NCBI GenBank assembly: GCA_023409615.1
Contig: JAEYRF010000194.1
Location: forward strand, 1 to 15,949
From: Bacillota bacterium
GTDB taxonomy: Bacteria; Bacillota; Clostridia; Acetivibrionales; DTU013
Direction of reading: 5' to 3'
Length of the DNA stretch: 15,949 bases
Made by a program: the position numbers and the translations under genes
The notes under the pieces: generated by a model
What the model saw: only the letters and a program-made list of their open reading frames with translations
The model's database searches: none
Told to the model about the DNA's origin: nothing
Shown here: piece by piece, positions 11,804 to 15,949 of the stretch
Layout of the letters: each line of letters opens with the position of its first letter
How positions within the stretch are numbered: the first letter of the stretch is position 1

Positions 11804-13015
11804 TCAATAATAATTGTCTCTTATCTGCCTGACTGCCATTACCCACTTCATCATCTGTCTCCTGTCTTCAAGCACAAACCTGTTTATATCTTCGTGGGTA
11901 GCTACTTCTATATACTTGTTGGCCGCATATGGTATCATAGGAATATTCTTCATAGGTAGTATTAGCTGTGAGTTTTCACCCTTGATTGTGCCAACATAAG
12001 TAATTGCTTCTCTTGTAAGCCGTAAAACGCCATGACCCTGATGCTGGTACCCGTATTTTCCAGGTTCTGCGAAAAGAAGCTCCGTATTTGCAGATAGTTC
12101 GAAGTCCGGCTTTTCAATTTCCTTTTCAAGGCACGACTTTTGGTAATCGTACCAGTTGTCTATTCCGTCATAGAAAAGACCCCCGGGAGTATCAGGTTCA
12201 AAAAGAAGGTACTTGTTCATTCTGACAGTGTTCCCGCAAGATTCGCAAAACAAGAGGTCTTTGGAAGACCGCAGAGAGAATTCGCTCTCACATTTCGGGC
12301 ATTTGTACAATACATATTCCACACCTTCAGCTGGCTTTTTACTCCTGAAAGGTATCATGTTTTCCCTTTGCCACTTGTAATCATCAAATTCAATCGAGCT
12401 TGTTATGCGATGGTAAATCTCTTCAAGAGACATTTCATTAATTTCGTTGATTGTAAGGATCGGCTTAACTGTTGTCTCCAATTGCCCGGGGCGGGCTTTT
12501 TCTGACCATCTGGGTCGGGTCAGGTAACCCCCGTTTGTTTTCACCGCGACTACGGGCACATTCAGCAATTTTATAAGTTTTGCAATTCCGGGAACAGCAA
12601 ACCCTCCCGGCCTTCCATCATTTGATAAACAGCCATGCGGGAAAAGAGCTACCACTCTGCCTTTGTCTATACAATATTTCATTTTTCTTATTGAAATAAG
12701 ATCACTTGTAAACTGACGTCTTGGAATGACACCCATAAACTTAAAGACTTTTCCCATTAACCTGTCACGAAAAAAATTATAAGCCCCCACAAAGTTCATA
12801 CGTACTGGGAACATGCTTATGCTGCATATCATGTAGTCAAGCCAGCAACTGTGGCCGGCTATAACCAAATATGGCGGAGAAATATTTGTCATGGCAGACT
12901 TATCGACTCTATGGTGATAGAAAAGATGATAATATAGCTTGAAAATAGAAGCGGCAACATAATATAAAACTATGTTTGGCTTCTTAGTCTCTCCAATAGT
13001 CTTTTTTCGTATCAT
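11804..13015 (-). CDS. PlsC-type acyltransferase fused to a zinc ribbon and C-terminal PH/GRAM-like domain
   Basis: Protein of 403 residues. A lysophospholipid acyltransferase (PlsC/LPLAT) domain covers about residues 20-215: the catalytic H-x4-D is H55-SCWL-D60, the acceptor-binding block is FPHGCLSNDGR (125-135) in place of the usual EGTRS, and VPVVAVKTNG follows. Residues 239-260 form a zinc ribbon (C239-x2-C242 ... C257-x2-C260). The last 130 residues (SANTELLFAEPG... YVGTIKG... YIEVATHEDINRFVLED) look like a PH/GRAM-type beta-fold that may touch the membrane. A typical PlsC is about 240 residues, so the fusion is unusual but recurs in Clostridia (recalled). Expected activity is acyl transfer to a lysolipid at the inner leaflet. 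The ATG at 13015 has CGAGGG at short spacing. It is the first gene of the operon with the transporter. Confidence 0.87.
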   Translation of the reverse strand: MIRKKTIGETKKPNIVLYYVAASIFKLYYHLFYHHRVDKSAMTNISPPYLVIAGHSCWLDYMICSISMFPVRMNFVGAYNFFRDRLMGKVFKFMGVIPRRQFTSDLISIRKMKYCIDKGRVVALFPHGCLSNDGRPGGFAVPGIAKLIKLLNVPVVAVKTNGGYLTRPRWSEKARPGQLETTVKPILTINEINEMSLEEIYHRITSSIEFDDYKWQRENMIPFRSKKPAEGVEYVLYKCPKCESEFSLRSSKDLLFCESCGNTVRMNKYLLFEPDTPGGLFYDGIDNWYDYQKSCLEKEIEKPDFELSANTELLFAEPGKYGYQHQGHGVLRLTREAITYVGTIKGENSQLILPMKNIPMIPYAANKYIEVATHEDINRFVLEDRRQMMKWVMAVRQIRDNYY

Positions 13016-13134
13016 ATAGCCCTCGATATAATAAAAGTTATTTCACTTATTGTATAACATAAATATGTATTTGAAAACATACTTTCGTACCGTGCATTAA
13101 CAACCAATACATCTGAGGTATTCCAGGTTTAGCT

Positions 13135-13163
13135 TTGTGCTATTTCAATTTTTGCGATAAAAT
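13135..13163 (+). promoter_or_regulatory. Candidate promoter of the acid-sugar kinase operon
   Basis: TTGTGC (13135-13140) and TAAAAT (13158-13163) are spaced 17 nt apart, about 60 nt before the preferred ATG. The -35 matches consensus at three positions only. The 13016-13134 gap also has to hold the divergent acyltransferase promoter, for which no convincing pair was seen. No operator-like palindrome stands out. Confidence 0.4.
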
Positions 13164-13222
13164 AGTGTTGAGGTTGAAACAGTTCATTGATTTGTTATCG
13201 CGGCGGAAAGAGGATAGGGTCT

Positions 13223-14491
13223 ATGGTTGAACTTCTAATAATGGCAGATGATTTTACCGGGGCTCTGGATGCGGGAGTTCAGCTTGCAAAGAAAGGCATA
13301 AAAACTCTTGTGACTTTTTATACAGGTCTAGATGCACCTGTCCCGGAAGGAGTACAGGTAATATCTGTGGATCTTGAGACGCGGCATATGTCTCCTTCAA
13401 AGGCATATGACAGAGTTTCGAGTGCGGCGGCTTTTGCGAAAGAGCATGGGATTGAGCGAATATATAAAAAAATTGATTCAACTTTACGGGGAAATATCGG
13501 TGCTGAGCTATCAGCACTCATTGACGCATTCAATGGCAGGCCGATTGCTTTAGTACCGGCTTATCCAACCGCCGGGCGGACGACAAGAGGCGGGTATCAG
13601 CTTGTTGACGGAGTTAATCTGGACAAAACGCAATTTGCTTTTGACATTTTAAACCCTGTGACAGACAGCTACATACCCCATATCATATCCGCTAATTGCG
13701 ACAAGAGGGTTGTATTGGCAAATACTGAATCGGTTATGGCTGAGGACATGAATACGATATATGTATTGGATGCCGAGACAGAGGCTCAGCTCGCAGAAAT
13801 CGGCAAGTGCCTAAGAATAAATGGCTTTTCAGGTCTGCTGAGCGGCTGTGCCGGATTTGCCGAATATCTGCCTGAGCTCTTTGCCATAAGGCCGGAGTCA
13901 GTGGATAGCAAAGTAGTAACGGAGAAAGGAAATATACTTATCGTTAGCGGCAGTGTAAATCGTGTGTCAACCGAACAGTGTGAACATGCTTTTAAGCAGG
14001 GAGTGCCAGGAGTGATGTTCACGTCGAGGCAAAAGACGCAAAATGGATACTGGGATTCACAGGAAGGTGATAATGATATTGCGGATTACGCAAGACAGTG
14101 TAAAAGCGCCGGAGCTTTTGTAATAGGCTGTGGTACGAATGAAGTACAATCCTATGATCCTGCGCTGCCGTCTGATATAACAGGAGAATTTGTTGCAGGA
14201 CAGATTTCGAGGGTAGTTGAAAAACTTGTGAGTAAGGTCAATATCAGCGTACTTGTTATTTTTGGAGGAGATACAGCCGCCGCAATCATGAACAGGCTTG
14301 GCGTATCAGAAATAATACCGGTTAAAGAGCTGATGCCGGGAATCGTTCTTTCCAGATTTTCTGTTAGTTCAAAGCAAATGTGCCTGGTGACAAAGGCAGG
14401 AGGGTTTGGCTCGCCAGATACGATTGTGAAGATCATCAAGCACGTGGATGCTGTTATGAATGCGACTGATGATGGACTGATAAATAAATAA
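13223..14491 (+). CDS. Four-carbon acid sugar kinase (DUF1537; D-threonate/D-erythronate kinase type)
   Basis: ATP-dependent kinase of about 422 residues that phosphorylates the terminal hydroxyl of a four-carbon sugar acid such as D-threonate or D-erythronate. Family landmarks are the N-terminal MADDFTGALDAGVQLAK block (from residue 7), VDLETRHM, YKKIDSTLRGN in the substrate domain, LVPAYPTAGRTT, and in the nucleotide domain ILIVSGSVN, VIFGGDTAAAIM and TKAGGFGSPD near the C-terminus. The ATG at 13223 is preferred because AGAGG lies 9 nt upstream and the protein then starts like its relatives; a TTG at 13187 would add 12 residues. The gene lies 23 bp before a PdxA2-type gene, the standard partner. 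Which epimer is used cannot be read from the sequence. Confidence 0.92.
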   Translation: MVELLIMADDFTGALDAGVQLAKKGIKTLVTFYTGLDAPVPEGVQVISVDLETRHMSPSKAYDRVSSAAAFAKEHGIERIYKKIDSTLRGNIGAELSALIDAFNGRPIALVPAYPTAGRTTRGGYQLVDGVNLDKTQFAFDILNPVTDSYIPHIISANCDKRVVLANTESVMAEDMNTIYVLDAETEAQLAEIGKCLRINGFSGLLSGCAGFAEYLPELFAIRPESVDSKVVTEKGNILIVSGSVNRVSTEQCEHAFKQGVPGVMFTSRQKTQNGYWDSQEGDNDIADYARQCKSAGAFVIGCGTNEVQSYDPALPSDITGEFVAGQISRVVEKLVSKVNISVLVIFGGDTAAAIMNRLGVSEIIPVKELMPGIVLSRFSVSSKQMCLVTKAGGFGSPDTIVKIIKHVDAVMNATDDGLINK

Positions 14492-14514
14492 TAAACCAAA
14501 GGGTGGTGAGATAG

Positions 14515-15492
14515 ATGTCGATTGGGATTACAATGGGCGACCCTAATGGGGTAGGTCCTGAAATAATACTAAAGGCCTACGGGGATAATCAGTTGCCGGA
14601 GGACAGTTTTGTAATTGGTGATTTGTCGGCGCTTCAATTATGCTGTGATACGTTAGGCTTCAAAGTGAATTTTAACGTTTCGCGGAATATGCCGGAAATA
14701 GCCGCAGGCGCACTGAATGTGCTTGATATGGGATTGCTGGACAGGGGAGATATAACTCCAGGCGTAATTAGCGAAAAAGCAGGGCGTGCATCTTATGAGT
14801 ATGTTGTCCTGGCTGTGCGTCTTGCTCTAGAAGGAAAAATCAGTGCAATGGTGACATTGCCTGTAAACAAAGAGGCTGTTAGCATTTCTCACCCGGGATT
14901 TACCGGGCATACTGAACTGATTGCCGGTATATGCAATCAAAAAGACTATACAATGATGCTGTCGTCCGAGAAGCTTTCGGTTACCCATGTAACTACACAC
15001 GTGTCAATGGTTGAGGCGATAGAGCTGATAAAATGCGAAAGAGTCTATAAGGTGATCAAGCTGACCAATGAAGCACTGGCTTCCTATACAGACTCACCGA
15101 GAATAGCGGTTGCAGGCTTTAATGCCCATGCCGGAGAACACGGGCTTTTCGGCTCCGAAGAAGTGAATGAAATCATGCCGGCTGTTGACAAGGCAAGGGG
15201 TGAAGGCATTAACATTACAGGCCCCGTCCCTCCGGACACGGTTTTTTTAAGAGCCAGCCGCGGAGAGTTTGACGCAGTGGTTTGCATGTATCATGATCAG
15301 GGTCATATTCCCATGAAGCTTCTGGATTTTGAGGGTGGAGTAAATATTACGCTGGGACTGCCGATTGTAAGAACTTCTGTGGATCATGGCACTGCGTTTG
15401 ATATAGCCTATAAAGGAAAGGCCTCAACTAAAAGCCTTATAAGTGCAATACGCTTTGCCTTGAAAATGACCGGTGCTAAAAAAAGTCCATAG
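14515..15492 (+). CDS. pdxA2: PdxA2-type 4-phospho-D-threonate/erythronate 3-dehydrogenase
   Basis: NAD-dependent, divalent-metal dehydrogenase of 325 residues that oxidises the 4-phosphorylated sugar acid; the product loses CO2 to give dihydroxyacetone phosphate. Landmarks are MGDPNGVGPEI at the N-terminus, VTLPVNKEAVS, the first metal His in FTGHTELIA, the second in GFNAHAGEHGLFGSEE, the third in YHDQGHIPMKL, and the NITLGLPIVRTSVDHGTAFDIA block near the C-terminus. All three metal histidines are present. Homology alone cannot exclude the vitamin B6 enzyme PdxA (4-hydroxythreonine-4-phosphate dehydrogenase), but pairing with the DUF1537 kinase and the YHDQGHIP variant favour PdxA2. GGGTGGTGAG just before the ATG is the ribosome site. 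The operon ends in a strong terminator 24 nt after the stop. Confidence 0.9.
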   Translation: MSIGITMGDPNGVGPEIILKAYGDNQLPEDSFVIGDLSALQLCCDTLGFKVNFNVSRNMPEIAAGALNVLDMGLLDRGDITPGVISEKAGRASYEYVVLAVRLALEGKISAMVTLPVNKEAVSISHPGFTGHTELIAGICNQKDYTMMLSSEKLSVTHVTTHVSMVEAIELIKCERVYKVIKLTNEALASYTDSPRIAVAGFNAHAGEHGLFGSEEVNEIMPAVDKARGEGINITGPVPPDTVFLRASRGEFDAVVCMYHDQGHIPMKLLDFEGGVNITLGLPIVRTSVDHGTAFDIAYKGKASTKSLISAIRFALKMTGAKKSP

Positions 15493-15516
15493 CTTTGGTG
15501 ACAAAGACATCGACAG

Positions 15517-15543
15517 AAAACCCCTCCGAAGTGGAGGGGTTTT
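15517..15543 (+). terminator. Rho-independent terminator, likely bidirectional
   Basis: AAAACCCCTCC (15517-15527) and GGAGGGGTTTT (15533-15543) form a perfect 11-bp stem with a 5-nt loop. The T-run on either strand lets it serve both the pdxA2 operon and the convergent minus-strand gene ending at 15557. Confidence 0.92.
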
Positions 15544-15556
15544 GGTATGGGTAGGA

Positions 15557-15949
15557 TTACCACATCTTTCCGTAAGCCGGACTATAATTAAACCCTCGGC
15601 TCCACATATATGTATTGAAAGTCATTTGCTGTATATTCATCATTGCATTGTGTGCTGCCATGCTCATCGGCTTATTGGAATTATTACTGTCATTTGTTGT
15701 CTGGGTCTCCGGCGTAAGCTTAACAAGGTTACTTCTGACATCATCTTGTTCGCTTTCTGAACCATTGTTCACCAATGTCCTAAGACAGAACCATATACCC
15801 GGGGATGTGGCAATTTGTTGCTGTTCCTCATTTGTATATGTTGTCCAGCTATCTTGGACTTGATTTTTTATATCATTTACATAATCTGAGGAAATTTGTT
15901 CCGGCGTTGCTTCGGGATTTTTTCGTAGCAACCTGGAATAGGCGATAAC
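15557..15949 (-). CDS. Unknown protein, C-terminal part (5' end outside the window)
   Basis: The frame is open from the window edge to a TAA at 15559-15557, giving at least 130 residues; the TTG at 15931 is internal to the open frame and has no good ribosome site, so the gene most likely begins beyond 15949. The visible part is hydrophilic and rich in Asn, Gln, Ser and Thr: a helical segment (RKNPEATPEQISSDYVNDI), then SPGIWFCLRTLVNNG, a low-complexity Asn/Thr linker, and a Met/Tyr/Asn-rich tail (MNIQQMTFNTYMW ... NYSPAYGKMW). The tail composition is reminiscent of spore-surface proteins, but no family is recognised. It converges on the shared terminator at 15517-15543. Confidence 0.65.
   Translation of the reverse strand, partial: VIAYSRLLRKNPEATPEQISSDYVNDIKNQVQDSWTTYTNEEQQQIATSPGIWFCLRTLVNNGSESEQDDVRSNLVKLTPETQTTNDSNNSNKPMSMAAHNAMMNIQQMTFNTYMWSRGFNYSPAYGKMW

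Noticed and set aside
14152..14499. 115-codon minus-strand ORF opposite the acid-sugar kinase
   Set aside because: It overlaps a well-supported kinase domain and has no support of its own.

Overview
The window looks like chromosomal DNA of a low-to-moderate GC, spore-former-type Firmicute, most likely class Clostridia. The reasons are a large SRP RNA with an Alu domain, strong AGGAGG-type ribosome binding sites, GTG/TTG starts, AT-rich spacers, and a protein set (DUF155 pair, DUF362 ferredoxin, phosphodiester glycosidase, GPH transporter) common in Clostridia. The genus cannot be fixed from sequence alone.

Layout. 1-269: SRP RNA gene (minus). 270-563: gene-poor leader with a 10-bp inverted repeat and a frame-broken mini-ORF behind an excellent Shine-Dalgarno. 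564-2281: two tandem, translationally coupled DUF155/RMD1-family membrane proteins (minus). 2378-3253: galU (plus), then a perfect 15-bp hairpin that runs into the start of an unknown single-pass membrane protein (3346-3936, plus). That gene converges on a DUF362/2x[4Fe-4S] protein (3963-5045, minus), with a terminator hairpin overlapping the stop codon. 5244-8899: a two-gene minus operon, ttcA-type tRNA thiolase then a 974-aa secreted multidomain phosphodiester glycosidase, with a good sigma-A-type promoter in front. 9000-10344: non-coding region around one tRNA-Pro(UGG) gene, full of decayed duplications: copies of the tRNA promoter region, a 41-bp tandem repeat, an 83-bp perfect duplication of the tRNA 3' end plus terminator, and a REP-like palindrome. 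10345-13015: GPH-type MFS transporter and a PlsC-type acyltransferase fused to a zinc ribbon (minus operon). 13223-15492: four-carbon acid sugar kinase (DUF1537) and PdxA2-type dehydrogenase (plus operon), closed by a strong terminator. 15557-15949: 3' part of an unknown gene running off the window (minus).

How the genes work together. The clearest pathway is the kinase/PdxA2 pair, expected to turn D-threonate or D-erythronate into a phosphorylated 3-keto acid that decarboxylates to dihydroxyacetone phosphate. The transporter/acyltransferase pair may be a lipid uptake-and-reacylation module (inference). GalU supplies UDP-glucose for envelope polymers, and the secreted glycosidase acts outside the cell. 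No CRISPR array, complete insertion sequence, integrase or defence system is visible. The most unusual part is the tRNA-Pro neighbourhood. No clearly new multi-gene system was recognised.
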